A DNA stretch of 64,000 nucleotides from CAYMGQ01 sp964390055 (GCA_964390055.1 CAYMGQ010000009.1:27167-91166); one strand, 5' to 3'; positions 1 through 7,915 are shown, counted from the stretch's first letter. Numbers and translations: made by a program. The notes: a model not told the origin generated them from the letters alone.

Positions 1-32
1 ATGAATAGGTGTTTTGCAGACCTTAGAGTCAT
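1..32 (-). CDS. Unidentified gene, first 10 codons only, running off the left edge
   Basis: An ATG lies behind a good ribosome binding site (AAAGGAGAGG, 11 nt upstream) and opens the frame MTLRSAKHLF before the window ends. It sits about 40 nt downstream of an intrinsic terminator inside a long leader with its own promoter, so its expression is probably controlled by attenuation. Ten residues are too few for a family call. The start resembles S-adenosylmethionine synthetase (KHLFTSES), but the next codon begins AT, which cannot encode the expected threonine, so I do not name it. Confidence 0.55.
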   Translation of the reverse strand, partial: MTLRSAKHLF

Positions 33-71
33 AATTGTTCCTACCTCTCCTTTAATTATTAATTGTCCATT

Positions 72-106
72 AAAAAAACTCCTTTCAGAATTATAAAAGG
101 AGTTTT
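72..106 (-). terminator. Intrinsic terminator of the left-edge leader
   Basis: AAAACTCCTTT and AAAGGAGTTTT form an 11-bp stem with a 10-nt loop, followed on the minus strand by a run of seven T. It lies upstream of the coding start at 32, so it acts as an attenuator rather than an end-of-gene terminator. Confidence 0.7.
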
Positions 107-161
107 AAAAGCAAACTAAGATAAGCTTGGACTGCATGCCATCAATAGGGCACAGTCCTTC

Positions 162-197
162 TTAATTAATCACTCCTTTCCTAATGCCGGGAGGCAT
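162..197 (-). CDS. Possible leader peptide (11 codons) inside the attenuator
   Basis: The short frame MPPGIRKGVIN plus TAA lies inside the leader. Its codons 6-9 contain the AAAGGAGT segment able to pair with the terminator 5' arm, so ribosome position on this frame could decide between terminator and antiterminator. The upstream ribosome binding site is weak (GGAAACGG). It may instead be only part of a folded aptamer: ATGCC and GGCAT at its start form a tight hairpin. Confidence 0.22.
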   Translation of the reverse strand: MPPGIRKGVIN

Positions 198-300
198 AAC
201 CGTTTCCAATTATACCCTTTCGGTCCATATTTCATAGATATATATCCTTAGAAATTATGAACTCGGAGGTAAAACTTTGTTCAATTTTTAATTTACATAC

Positions 301-329
301 ATTTTAACTTAATTAACTTATTTTGTCAA
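301..329 (-). promoter_or_regulatory. Sigma-A promoter of the left-edge leader
   Basis: On the minus strand TTGACA (324-329) and TAAAAT (301-306) are separated by exactly 17 bp. The expected transcription start is near 294, which defines the leader length. Confidence 0.65.
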
Positions 330-352
330 TGAGATCTCTTGCTATATTACAT

Positions 353-1135
353 TCAATCTTGGTCAGCGTACATCCACCAAAACATAGTAGCAAACAGGCC
401 TAAGGTGCTAGTTAGTAATACAATTACTATACTAGCCTTGTTAATTGACCTATTACTTCCCCCTAGCCCCATACTTATAATGGCAGGGATTGACCAGGGA
501 AAATATTCCCCATAGCCTGTGGCCGCAACAATTTGAGCTAATATTAAACTAACTACTATAAAGGCCAGCGGTGGCAAGTAGCCTCGACCATAGCTTGCAA
601 CAAAACCCACCGGTACAGATAGTAATATTGTCAATGAAGAGGATATTATGTAGACCCTAAGACCCTCCCTTAGTAAATTCTCTGTCATACCCGGTATATT
701 AATTGCCACGCCTAGCATCAATCCTAAAATCAAAACAAAAATAGCCAAAATAAGGCTCCATATTATTGCTACAATAAATTTGGCTAGGACAATAGTATTT
801 CTAGATATGGGCAATGCTAGTAGGTCTTTTATAGTTCTATCCGAGTATTCCCTCCCAAAAATCCAAGATGTAACAAAGCCAAAAGCAAACAAACCCCCAA
901 TGGCAATTGCTTGTGAAAGTAGACTCAAATAACTAGGCCAATCAGCTACACCCATAATTTGTGCCTTAGCTGAAATAAGACCCAATCCCTCCGCCAAGCT
1001 AGGGTCTTTAAGGATGAACATAAAGAAAGCACCCATAAAAGGAATTAACATCATAAGAGCCAGGGTTATCAAGGGCAATTTAGAACGGGACAACTTTTTC
1101 CATTCAATTAAGATACAGGGCTCAATAGTTTTCAT
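353..1135 (-). CDS. ABC-2 type transporter permease
   Basis: Membrane subunit of a two-gene ABC exporter (ABC-2/BcrB type), with about six hydrophobic segments spread over roughly 260 residues, typical for the family. An in-frame GTG lies 15 nt further upstream, but the ATG at 1135 is better placed: it follows GAGGGGG by 6 nt and comes just after the ATPase stop. The gene is the last of a TetR-ATPase-permease operon. The N-terminus (MKTIEP, then a first membrane span after about 20 residues) fits bacitracin-type or lantibiotic-type export permeases. The substrate is unknown. Drug, peptide or lipid export is the usual role. Confidence 0.85.
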   Translation of the reverse strand: MKTIEPCILIEWKKLSRSKLPLITLALMMLIPFMGAFFMFILKDPSLAEGLGLISAKAQIMGVADWPSYLSLLSQAIAIGGLFAFGFVTSWIFGREYSDRTIKDLLALPISRNTIVLAKFIVAIIWSLILAIFVLILGLMLGVAINIPGMTENLLREGLRVYIISSSLTILLSVPVGFVASYGRGYLPPLAFIVVSLILAQIVAATGYGEYFPWSIPAIISMGLGGSNRSINKASIVIVLLTSTLGLFATMFWWMYADQD

Positions 1136-1136
1136 T

Positions 1137-2072
1137 TCATACCCCCTCACTTTTATTTATGGTTCTTAGAAAATAGCTTTCTAAATTTTCCCTTTCTATC
1201 TTGATCAAAGTAGGTGGATGGGAGGCATTAACCAGGAGAGTAGCAATTTTGTCCGGGAAAATCACAGCCCTTTCCTCATCGATTTGCAAATATGAATCTC
1301 CCCCATTAGTTTCATTCCTAAGCCATGGCTTATAACCTGCCTGGGTCAAAATCGACTTCATTGCAGATATATCCCTACCTCCTATTATTAATGACTTTTT
1401 CAGCCTGCTTTCAATTTGATTCCCATCCATTTCTCTTACTAACCGTCCTTCATGTATAATTCCTATCTTACTGGCTAGTTTTGATATTTCATCTAACTTA
1501 TGACTGGATATAAGGATTGTAACACCCCTATTCTTAGCTAAATTTCCAAGTAACTTGCGTACCTCCACGATACCGGCGGGATCTAGTCCATTGGTGGGTT
1601 CATCCAATAGGAGGATTTTGGGCTTATGGATAAGAGCCTTAGCAATACCAAGCCTTTGGCCGTTACCCATGGATAGGTTTTTCGCCCTTATGTGCCTATA
1701 TTCTCCTAATCCTAGCCTTTCGATAATTTCGGAAAGGCTTTTTCCATTCTCAATCCCCCTAAGTTTTGCAACTAGGTCTAAATTTTCTTCTACCGTTAGT
1801 TGAGGATATGAATAGGGAGTTTCTACTATATAGCCAACATCCTTCCATATAGCTGTATTCCTCTTGTTGATTTCTTTTCCTTGCAGATAAGACCGGCCAG
1901 AAGTTGGCCCTACCATAGCTAATAACATTCTAATAGTTGTCGTTTTCCCGGCACCATTAAGGCCCAAAAAACCGTATATCTCTCCTTCTTTAATGGATAA
2001 GTTCAACCTATCAACGGCTCTCACATTTCCGTAAATTTTTGTTAAATTTATAGTGCTAATAACCTCCCCCAA
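1137..2072 (-). CDS. ABC transporter ATP-binding protein
   Basis: ATPase of the same exporter, 311 residues. Visible motifs are Walker A GLNGAGKTTT, signature LSMGNGQRLG (a variant of LSxGxxQR), Walker B ILLLDEPTNGLDP and the H-loop region SSH. The extra ~90 C-terminal residues are usual for BcrA-like ATPases. Translation starts at TTG (2072), 9 nt after AGGAGG, and this start overlaps the 3' end of the TetR gene, which implies translational coupling. It powers the permease encoded immediately downstream. Confidence 0.9.
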   Translation of the reverse strand: MGEVISTINLTKIYGNVRAVDRLNLSIKEGEIYGFLGLNGAGKTTTIRMLLAMVGPTSGRSYLQGKEINKRNTAIWKDVGYIVETPYSYPQLTVEENLDLVAKLRGIENGKSLSEIIERLGLGEYRHIRAKNLSMGNGQRLGIAKALIHKPKILLLDEPTNGLDPAGIVEVRKLLGNLAKNRGVTILISSHKLDEISKLASKIGIIHEGRLVREMDGNQIESRLKKSLIIGGRDISAMKSILTQAGYKPWLRNETNGGDSYLQIDEERAVIFPDKIATLLVNASHPPTLIKIERENLESYFLRTINKSEGV

Positions 2073-2670
2073 TGCTAGAACCCTCCTCTATTATCTGTAT
2101 GGCAATTCCCCTAATCAGAAATTCTAGGGTCTTATCGAAATTTTCCTCCCCAATTTCTTTAATATATACCATATTCATAGCAATTGCCCTCAGGCAACTG
2201 GCTATAAGGTCAACATTTATATCCCCTTTAATATTCACATAATTTAATATCTTTTTCATTAATAAGTTATCTAAAAAATGATGGTCTTTAATTAATTCTT
2301 CAGGCAATTTCCCCAGCAAATATTCAATTTCTTGCTTTTCTATTATATTCATAAGAAAAGACTTTCTTAAATTTTGAAAGAGTTCATATAATAATATTGT
2401 AAACCTATCCACCCCTATATCCTCTTCTTTTTTAAGTTTTTCTACCAATTGATCAATAATAGATTTTTGGTAGTCTTCTAGGACTTCAAAAAAGAGAATT
2501 TCTTTTTGTTTATAAAAATTATAAAAGGAACCCTTTGATATACCAACCTTGTCAACTAAATCATCCACTGTAGTCCTTCTTACTCCATATTTGCCCAAGG
2601 ATTCCTTGGCCGTTTTTTTAAGATTTATCCTAATTAATTCCCTCTCTCTATTGGTAAATGCGGTTGCCAT
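2056..2670 (-). CDS. TetR/AcrR family transcriptional regulator
   Basis: Repressor of about 204 residues with an N-terminal helix-turn-helix (VDDLVDKVGISKGSFYNFYK, then KEILF) and a variable ligand-binding C-terminal half. An upstream in-frame codon would add 18 residues, but those would be translated from inside the operator. The ATG of MATAFTNRE follows GGGGGTGG and is the natural start. It heads the operon with the ABC exporter and very probably represses it and itself through the perfect operator pair just upstream. The inducing ligand is not evident. Confidence 0.88.
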   Translation of the reverse strand: MATAFTNRERELIRINLKKTAKESLGKYGVRRTTVDDLVDKVGISKGSFYNFYKQKEILFFEVLEDYQKSIIDQLVEKLKKEEDIGVDRFTILLYELFQNLRKSFLMNIIEKQEIEYLLGKLPEELIKDHHFLDNLLMKKILNYVNIKGDINVDLIASCLRAIAMNMVYIKEIGEENFDKTLEFLIRGIAIQIIEEGSSIGGGY

Positions 2671-2682
2671 AGTCCACCCCCT

Positions 2683-2720
2683 TAGTCTATGACTAATTAT
2701 GTGTTTATAGTCATAGACTA
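2683..2720. promoter_or_regulatory. Paired palindromic operator for the TetR regulator
   Basis: Two 13-bp boxes, TAGTCTATGACTA (2683-2695) and TAGTCATAGACTA (2708-2720), are perfect inverted copies of each other. Each is itself a near-palindrome (TAGTC-N3-GACTA). Their centres are 25 bp apart. A degenerate third copy (TAGTCTAT) starts at 2744. They lie between the promoter -35 and the TetR ribosome binding site, the standard position for autorepression. Confidence 0.72.
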
Positions 2721-2743
2721 GCATGTTTATTTATTTCTGTCAA
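2715..2743 (-). promoter_or_regulatory. Promoter of the TetR-ABC operon
   Basis: TTGACA (2738-2743, minus strand) and TAGTCT (2715-2720) are spaced by 17 bp. The -10 lies inside the first operator box, so bound repressor would block polymerase directly. Confidence 0.5.
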
Positions 2744-2888
2744 TAGTCTATATGGTATTCAATAGCCATTAGGTCCATATTCTATAATAAGCTTAAGAGA
2801 GACTTTAATTTTCCTATATTTTAGTGTAAAAATTCTCGCATTATGTTATTATTAAATCATAATCTAGTATATAGGGAGAGGATTATTT

Positions 2889-3080
2889 GTGACAAAAAAA
2901 TTGTATCTTTCAAGCACTAATAAAAAAATAAAAGGAGTCTGCGGTGGAATCGCTTAATATTTTAATGTGGACCCCACCATTATAAGATTGGCCTGGATAC
3001 TGTTTTCCTTGGCGGGTGGGGCAGGTATTCTCGCCTATATTATAGCCCTTTTAATTATTCCTAAAAATCCAAATCCATAA
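2889..3080 (+). pseudogene. PspC-domain membrane protein, interrupted by an in-frame TAA
   Basis: Starting at GTG 2889 behind GGGAGAGG, the frame reads KLYLSSTNKKIKGVCGGIA, then TAA (2955-2957), then continues YFNVDPTIIRLAWIL through a complete PspC transmembrane region to a stop at 3080 (64 codons). The intact paralogue next door has E (GAA) at this spot, so a single GAA-to-TAA change explains it. Start, ribosome binding site and the rest of the frame are intact, which suggests recent inactivation. Stop readthrough cannot be excluded from sequence alone. Confidence 0.75.
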
Positions 3081-3120
3081 TATCTTTCCAAAAAAATAAG
3101 ATAGGGGGCTTATTTAATAT

Positions 3121-3537
3121 ATGAAGAGGAAAATTTATTTATCGAATAATAAAAAATTAGCGGGGGTCTGTGGCGGAATAGCAGAATATTTTGATCTAGA
3201 TCCAACAATTATAAGGCTAGCCTGGGTATTATTGGCCCTGCTAAATGGTGTTGGTATAATTGCATATATTGTTGCGGCCATAGTTATTCCCAAAGGTGAG
3301 GGGTATTATCAAGAGGCCCATGGAAGCTATGGAGAGGACAGCTTTGATGGGTCTAATAATACGGGCTGGGTCCTTGGATTATTACTAATTATTATAGGAG
3401 GGGTCTTTGCGTTAAAAAACTTTTTCCCTGAGTTGCCATTGTATTGGCATCATTTTAGGAGAATATTGAGTTATTTATGGCCCTTCGCCCTTATTGGACT
3501 GGGCCTAAAGATAATAATTGCAGGTAGGGGCCAATGA
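3121..3537 (+). CDS. PspC domain-containing membrane protein with LiaF-like C-terminal segments
   Basis: 138 residues. Residues 1-58 form a PspC domain (KLAGVCGGIAEYFDLDPT, then a hydrophobic span ending VIPKG). Residues 75-138 hold two more hydrophobic segments of the LiaI/LiaF (DUF5668-like) type. Such proteins take part in cell-envelope stress sensing. It overlaps the following 63-residue gene by ATGA, so the two are translated together. The upstream interrupted gene is a paralogue of residues 1-60. Confidence 0.85.
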   Translation: MKRKIYLSNNKKLAGVCGGIAEYFDLDPTIIRLAWVLLALLNGVGIIAYIVAAIVIPKGEGYYQEAHGSYGEDSFDGSNNTGWVLGLLLIIIGGVFALKNFFPELPLYWHHFRRILSYLWPFALIGLGLKIIIAGRGQ

Positions 3538-3725
3538 CAATCCTTACTAATTTATTGTTAATTAGTTCAGGGGCTAATTTTGAGTCACTGGGCAAAATAT
3601 TTCCCCTCATTTTAGCTGTAATTTGTTTGACTGTCCTGCTAAGAAAAAACAAGCCTGTGGTAAGAATTTTATGGTTATTATTATTATTATCCATAGTAGC
3701 TTATATTTTAGGTGAATTATTATAA
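3534..3725 (+). CDS. Small two-segment membrane protein
   Basis: 63 residues, almost entirely hydrophobic, with two predicted membrane spans separated by RKNKPVVR. Its ATG overlaps the stop of the PspC gene (ATGA), so it is a genuine translationally coupled partner. It is followed at once by a terminator. I recognise no family; an envelope-stress accessory role is inferred only from position. Confidence 0.65.
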   Translation: MTILTNLLLISSGANFESLGKIFPLILAVICLTVLLRKNKPVVRILWLLLLLSIVAYILGELL

Positions 3726-3727
3726 GA

Positions 3728-3760
3728 GGCACACCCAGCTATTTGGATGTGCCCCTTTTA
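3728..3760 (+). terminator. Terminator after the PspC operon
   Basis: GGCACA-c-CC and GG-a-TGTGCC form the stem (3728-3753) with a T-rich tail on the plus strand. It separates this operon from the convergent S-layer protein gene. Confidence 0.65.
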
Positions 3761-3762
3761 TA

Positions 3763-6030
3763 TTATTTAGAATTTAATAGATTATATAAAATCCTGATAT
3801 AATCGCCTCTTGCAAGAACCTTATCAGCTTCAAAACTTTCCTTATTAATAAATTTATCATCATATAAATTATGGTATTTTGCCAAGGCAATATAGCCAAT
3901 ATCATCATTAGAAATCTGATCTGTGTCTGCATAGTGTACTTGAAAGATTTGCTTATATTCTGCTAAATCTCCCTGTCCCATGGCCCTTATTAGCCATCTT
4001 GTTATTTCTATTTTTTTGACCTGGTCCTCAGGATTAAAATATTCCTCCTCCTTATCTAATATCCCATTGTCCACCGCCGCCAGGATATAGGGATAATATT
4101 TATTTTCCTTACTTATATCCTTGAAGGGCATACCATCTTTATCCTTATAATATTCATAGTTACCATCTATGGGATAGGAGTTTCTCTTCCAACCCAGTTC
4201 TATTAGCCACTTGAGACCATCTTGCCTGAGTAAGGAATTGCCTGGTTTAAATTTGTCTCCCTCTTGTCCTAAAATCCCCATCTTGTCCATTAGGAGTATT
4301 TCCCTTTTATAGGGGTGTCCTAGCACATCAGTAAAAGCTTCTTTTGTAATCTTATCCCCTGTATATTCCTCTCCATTGGCCATTATAAAATTTCCATTAA
4401 TTCCATCAATATATGCAAATTGATAATCCTTCAGGCTATAAACTGCTATTAGGTCCTTTAGGGGTAAATCCAATTTTTCTTTTTTAGCAGCCTCCTTGTC
4501 CTGTAATTGAATCAAAAACTTTTCCAAGCCTACATAATCATAAAATTGCTTTTGTATTTTCTCCTTATCCATAATCTGTGGAGCTGGCTGTAACCTTACC
4601 TCATTCCAGCTATAATAGAGGTTGGTAATTTCCTCTTCTTCATAATTATAAGATATATTAATACGGTTGGCCTCATAGGGGATACCTCCTATATATCTAG
4701 GTGAAGAAATTCTAAGAATTTTATTTTCTATATCTTCAGATTGAATTTCAAATTTTATTTCATCTTTACCTATATTGGGAAGTATTGTTCTTATTTTTTC
4801 TAAGCTATCTTCCTTAATGGCCAACAGCTTATCCTCATTATCCAAAATAGGTTTTTCTTCTTTTTCCTTATAGCTGGCCTGGTTTTCTAGGGATTTATTA
4901 TAGTTTATAGATAAAATATTCCCTTCTTCAGCATCGGTAATTGTATGTAAGTTAGTTCCGGTCTCATCATTATACCAGTTTATGCCCCAGTATTTGCCCC
5001 TTATACCATTAAAATAATTGAAGTAGTCGCTACTTCTTACCTGTAAATCCACTAGATCCAATTCTCTGGCCAATCTACTAAGGACTTGCTCTTGGGCCTT
5101 CTCCCTAGCTATAACTCCTTGTTCAGGGATAAGCAAAGCCTCTTCAATAGCAGCCATTTCCTTTAAGGCCATGTTATCCATACCAGCACCATAATCCCCC
5201 ATAAACCTATAGTGGGGCCATTGGCTAAATAATTCATCGTTTTTGAGTAATTTACCATCCACTGCATTAATTAAATCAGATTCTTCAGGGACATAATAAT
5301 ATACTGGGGTTAAATAGGGTATTTCTCCCTCTTCCTTATTATTTACATCCAAGGCTAGGTATTTTAATTGCAATCTATCTCCCGCCTCGAATATTTTCCT
5401 GGCCTTCTCAGAACTTATTAAGTCCGCCTTTTTTTCATAGGATGATTTATCCCATACCATCTCATATTGTAAAATCTCCCCTGTTGCCCCAGATACCTTC
5501 AGCTTAAAATAATTATTAGGAAAATATTCATTTTTAATTTTTCTTACAAACAGAAAATTATAATTGCTTGTATCAGTATCAATTTCTTCTAGCCTGTAGG
5601 CAACAATAGACGGTGCTTTGGCCGTGACCTCCTCTGTCTCCATAAACCTTCCTGCCTCCAGGGATTTGACAAAGTCAACAGCATTTTTTCTTGCCTCAGT
5701 CCTAAGGAAATTTACCGGTCTATCATGGCCAGTTCTTTCCCATTTATTATAGTTAATAACTTCACCGGTTTGGGCATTAATTGCCACACTAATATTAAGC
5801 CGATCATCAGCAAAATCTAAATTCCATACCCTTTTTTGCCTAGTATCCTGAGTATGTAAATTGCTGTGCTTTAACTCAATCCCCTCCTTAATCCCCAACT
5901 TTTTCCTAGCTATTTCCTCTATTTCAATCTTAGAATAAATTGAAGGCTTGGAATCTGCTATAACAAGCCTGGTATTAAGAATAGGTATTAGCAATAAGGC
6001 AATAATAAAAAATATTATAAATCTCTTCAT
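3763..6030 (-). CDS. S-layer-homology protein with YcdB/PepSY-like repeats
   Basis: 755 residues. Residues 1-26 are a signal peptide (hydrophobic core, then VIADSK). Most of the protein is repeated PepSY/YcdB-YcdC-like modules: two or three blocks each ending in a Y-N or Y-x-W beta pattern (for example NLDFADDRLNISVAINAQTG; GKYWGINWYNDETGT). Residues from about 570 are SLH-like repeats (KMGILG with a following phenylalanine-rich stretch; FKDISKENKYYPYILAAVDN), which bind secondary wall polymers. The product is therefore exported and held at the cell surface. The function of YcdB modules is unknown; inhibition or binding of proteases has been suggested for PepSY domains. Confidence 0.8.
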   Translation of the reverse strand: MKRFIIFFIIALLLIPILNTRLVIADSKPSIYSKIEIEEIARKKLGIKEGIELKHSNLHTQDTRQKRVWNLDFADDRLNISVAINAQTGEVINYNKWERTGHDRPVNFLRTEARKNAVDFVKSLEAGRFMETEEVTAKAPSIVAYRLEEIDTDTSNYNFLFVRKIKNEYFPNNYFKLKVSGATGEILQYEMVWDKSSYEKKADLISSEKARKIFEAGDRLQLKYLALDVNNKEEGEIPYLTPVYYYVPEESDLINAVDGKLLKNDELFSQWPHYRFMGDYGAGMDNMALKEMAAIEEALLIPEQGVIAREKAQEQVLSRLARELDLVDLQVRSSDYFNYFNGIRGKYWGINWYNDETGTNLHTITDAEEGNILSINYNKSLENQASYKEKEEKPILDNEDKLLAIKEDSLEKIRTILPNIGKDEIKFEIQSEDIENKILRISSPRYIGGIPYEANRINISYNYEEEEITNLYYSWNEVRLQPAPQIMDKEKIQKQFYDYVGLEKFLIQLQDKEAAKKEKLDLPLKDLIAVYSLKDYQFAYIDGINGNFIMANGEEYTGDKITKEAFTDVLGHPYKREILLMDKMGILGQEGDKFKPGNSLLRQDGLKWLIELGWKRNSYPIDGNYEYYKDKDGMPFKDISKENKYYPYILAAVDNGILDKEEEYFNPEDQVKKIEITRWLIRAMGQGDLAEYKQIFQVHYADTDQISNDDIGYIALAKYHNLYDDKFINKESFEADKVLARGDYIRILYNLLNSK

Positions 6031-6137
6031 CTAGTTTTCTTCCTTTCTTGTCTTTTAATATATTGACCATCTCAAAACTAAATATAAAACATCTCCTCAT
6101 AAAATCCAAGACAGCCTACTATATAGACGAAGTCTGT

Positions 6138-6152
6138 AGGGAAATGTTCCCT
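6138..6152. repeat. Small inverted repeat downstream of the unknown gene
   Basis: AGGGAA-atg-TTCCCT lies 23 nt beyond the stop of the gene at 6175. It lacks a T run, so it is at best a weak terminator. The rest of 6031-6174 shows nothing I can name. Confidence 0.25.
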
Positions 6153-6174
6153 AATTATCTATTCTTTGGCCATC

Positions 6175-7164
6175 TTATATTTTTTCCTCCAATTCTAACA
6201 ACCTATCTTTACCCTTTGCAGTTAATCTATCCAGGATTATCTCCCGTTGATATAGGGCTCTTTCAATTTTGTTAAACTTTTTCTTCCCCTTGTTGACATC
6301 TGTCCAAGAAATTTTTCTATTTCTATAATATAAATCAAAATCAACCCATCGTTTTCCCTCGGGGCTATATTCTAGTCCCAGCAGAACCTCTTTTATCTCC
6401 TCTGGTTCAAAAAAGGTGAAAAGACGGATTTGATAAGTAGTAATAGATAATAAGATTAGGGCATGGTCTCGGGTCCAGCCCTCTTCCAAAATCATTCCCA
6501 GACCTAAATTGTTTATAGCTAAAATTAAACGTTCATAGTGGATTTCATACCTACCCTGGACATCATAAATATTTATCCTCAACTCAAACCATTTTCTCTT
6601 ATCCAAGCTACGGGTAATAAATAGGATTCCTTCACTACGTAATTTCTCAAAAATTACTGGTGCTGGGTGTGGTAGTAGCAGAAGATTATGTAAGAACTCA
6701 TCCCCAGTTAATGCCCCTATAAGTTGTTGGTGGGTTAGTACCAAAATGCTGTCATCCCGCTCCCCTTGGTTTATAGCCTCCTCTAGGGGAAGGGTTTTAC
6801 CCCCATAGGTCTCTAACATTTGTTCCTCTATAATATTCTTATTACCAGCAATTCTCATAATTATCAAAGATGGGCCCATATCAACCCTATTAATTAAACG
6901 GGATGCATTATTGTTTATTATGATTGACAGACAAATAGATGCTGGCAAATCGGTAAGTAATATAGCTTGGGCATCTCCTACATTAGTCCCCTCAGAATAT
7001 GTGTCAGTTATAAAGATTAGACAACTATTCTCCGTTGCTTTAGCCATCCCAGTCTGAAAATCTACTTCTTCTGCCCTTAAAGCCTCTTTAAAAAAACATT
7101 TTGCCTCAATCTCCATATTTGTTCGTATAAATAAAAGCCTGGCTCCCATTCTTAAGAATAGCAA
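6175..7164 (-). CDS. Protein of unknown function, partner of a metallophosphoesterase
   Basis: 329 residues, soluble, no signal peptide. Translation starts at TTG (7164) behind GGGGGAGG, 14 nt after the phosphoesterase stop, so the two genes form an operon. The N-terminal 110 residues are alternating strands and helices (RLLFIRTNMEIE; CLIFITDTYSEG; ILLTDLPASICLSI). The middle holds SILVLTHQQLIGALTGDEF and the C-terminus is lysine-rich and helical. I do not recognise the family, and nothing in the motifs reveals catalysis. Confidence 0.7.
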   Translation of the reverse strand: MLFLRMGARLLFIRTNMEIEAKCFFKEALRAEEVDFQTGMAKATENSCLIFITDTYSEGTNVGDAQAILLTDLPASICLSIIINNNASRLINRVDMGPSLIIMRIAGNKNIIEEQMLETYGGKTLPLEEAINQGERDDSILVLTHQQLIGALTGDEFLHNLLLLPHPAPVIFEKLRSEGILFITRSLDKRKWFELRINIYDVQGRYEIHYERLILAINNLGLGMILEEGWTRDHALILLSITTYQIRLFTFFEPEEIKEVLLGLEYSPEGKRWVDFDLYYRNRKISWTDVNKGKKKFNKIERALYQREIILDRLTAKGKDRLLELEEKI

Positions 7165-7178
7165 TTATTCCTCCCCCT

Positions 7179-7799
7179 TTATAATCCAATCGATCTAGTT
7201 TCCATCTTCCTATGAAAATTTGTTCCAAAGGGATAGGGTAAATTATAGATTATTTCTGTCGATAAATCTATAATATTTATCTCTTGAAGACCATTTAATC
7301 CTATTGTTTCAGATTTGTGATAGCTTTTTGGGCTGAAGCTATGGCCGAACAAATGATACTTACCCTGATTTTCCCTCCTATGATAATGGTTTACATAAAA
7401 ATTATGTCCTTCAATGTCAATATGGCCCTCTAGCATAACTATACCCCTTTTACTCAACTTTTTAACAACATTAATATTATCATGATTGCCTAAAACATAA
7501 TAAATCTCGGCCCCTGTGACCTCCTCCATTTGTGGAATAAGATAGGCCAATGTTTCTCTATACTTGTCTATTTTTTGCGGTAACAATCCTAATTTTATAT
7601 TATCTACTAAGTCCCCTGTATGAATTATATAATCAGGCTCTAATGCTTCCGCTAATCTAATAACATATTTATAAATTTCATCTGGTGTATCACTAATATG
7701 CATCAATAATGGTCCTCTAGCATTTTTCAAATTATTAGGTATATAGGGCTTACTGGAAAAAAGTCCTGCCCATATTTTAAGATGTTCAATTTTTTTCAT
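7179..7799 (-). CDS. Calcineurin-like metallophosphoesterase
   Basis: 206 residues carrying the metal-binding signature of the superfamily in order: LLMHISDTPD (D-x-H is altered to H-x-x-D), HTGDLVD, VLGNHDN, VNHYHRR and LFGHS. It likely hydrolyses a phosphodiester or phosphomonoester with two divalent metals. The length fits the short YfcE/MJ0936-like group, although the first motif is unusual. It is the first gene of an operon with the unknown protein downstream, which suggests a shared substrate. Confidence 0.8.
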   Translation of the reverse strand: MKKIEHLKIWAGLFSSKPYIPNNLKNARGPLLMHISDTPDEIYKYVIRLAEALEPDYIIHTGDLVDNIKLGLLPQKIDKYRETLAYLIPQMEEVTGAEIYYVLGNHDNINVVKKLSKRGIVMLEGHIDIEGHNFYVNHYHRRENQGKYHLFGHSFSPKSYHKSETIGLNGLQEINIIDLSTEIIYNLPYPFGTNFHRKMETRSIGL

Positions 7800-7886
7800 G
7801 GTTCTCCCTCAATCCTTTATAATTAGAATTATCAAATAATTCTAATTGATATCCTTCTACAAAGCAAGGATTTTCCCTTTTTTAGC

Positions 7887-7915
7887 TTGCAAAAGTAAAA
7901 TAATTTTACTATAAT
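7887..7915 (+). promoter_or_regulatory. Promoter with palindrome, upstream of the BusR-like gene
   Basis: TTGCAA (7887-7892) and TATAAT (7910-7915) are 17 bp apart. The spacer contains GTAAAATAATTTTAC (7895-7909), a palindrome with one central base. It reads toward the GntR gene at 8062, leaving a leader of about 140 nt. The palindrome is a candidate operator, possibly for autoregulation. Confidence 0.45.

Larger units (their letters stand above)
33..294 (-). promoter_or_regulatory. Long structured 5' leader with terminator/antiterminator
   Basis: About 260 nt separate a clear promoter from the start codon at 32. The leader, read on the minus strand, holds a compact folded region (roughly 160-240), a GGACTG/CAGTCC hairpin (129-158) and an intrinsic terminator (72-106). 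The octamer AAAGGAGT (minus strand, 172-179) is complementary to the 5' arm of the terminator (ACTCCTTT), so a competing antiterminator can form. This arrangement is typical of a riboswitch or a translation-coupled attenuator. I tested it by eye against T-box, SAM-I, TPP, FMN, cobalamin, lysine, glycine, c-di-GMP and guanidine-I cores and saw no match. Confidence 0.55.

Noticed and set aside
1..32. S-adenosylmethionine synthetase start (KHLF)
   Set aside because: The following codon starts with AT, while the MetK motif needs threonine (AC). No SAM riboswitch core is visible in the leader.
1555..1803. 82-residue plus-strand frame inside the ABC ATPase gene
   Set aside because: Shadow of the Walker/signature coding region on the opposite strand.
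6048..6275. 75-residue plus-strand frame between two minus-strand genes
   Set aside because: No ribosome binding site, mostly covers the 3' part of the minus-strand gene and its downstream hairpin.
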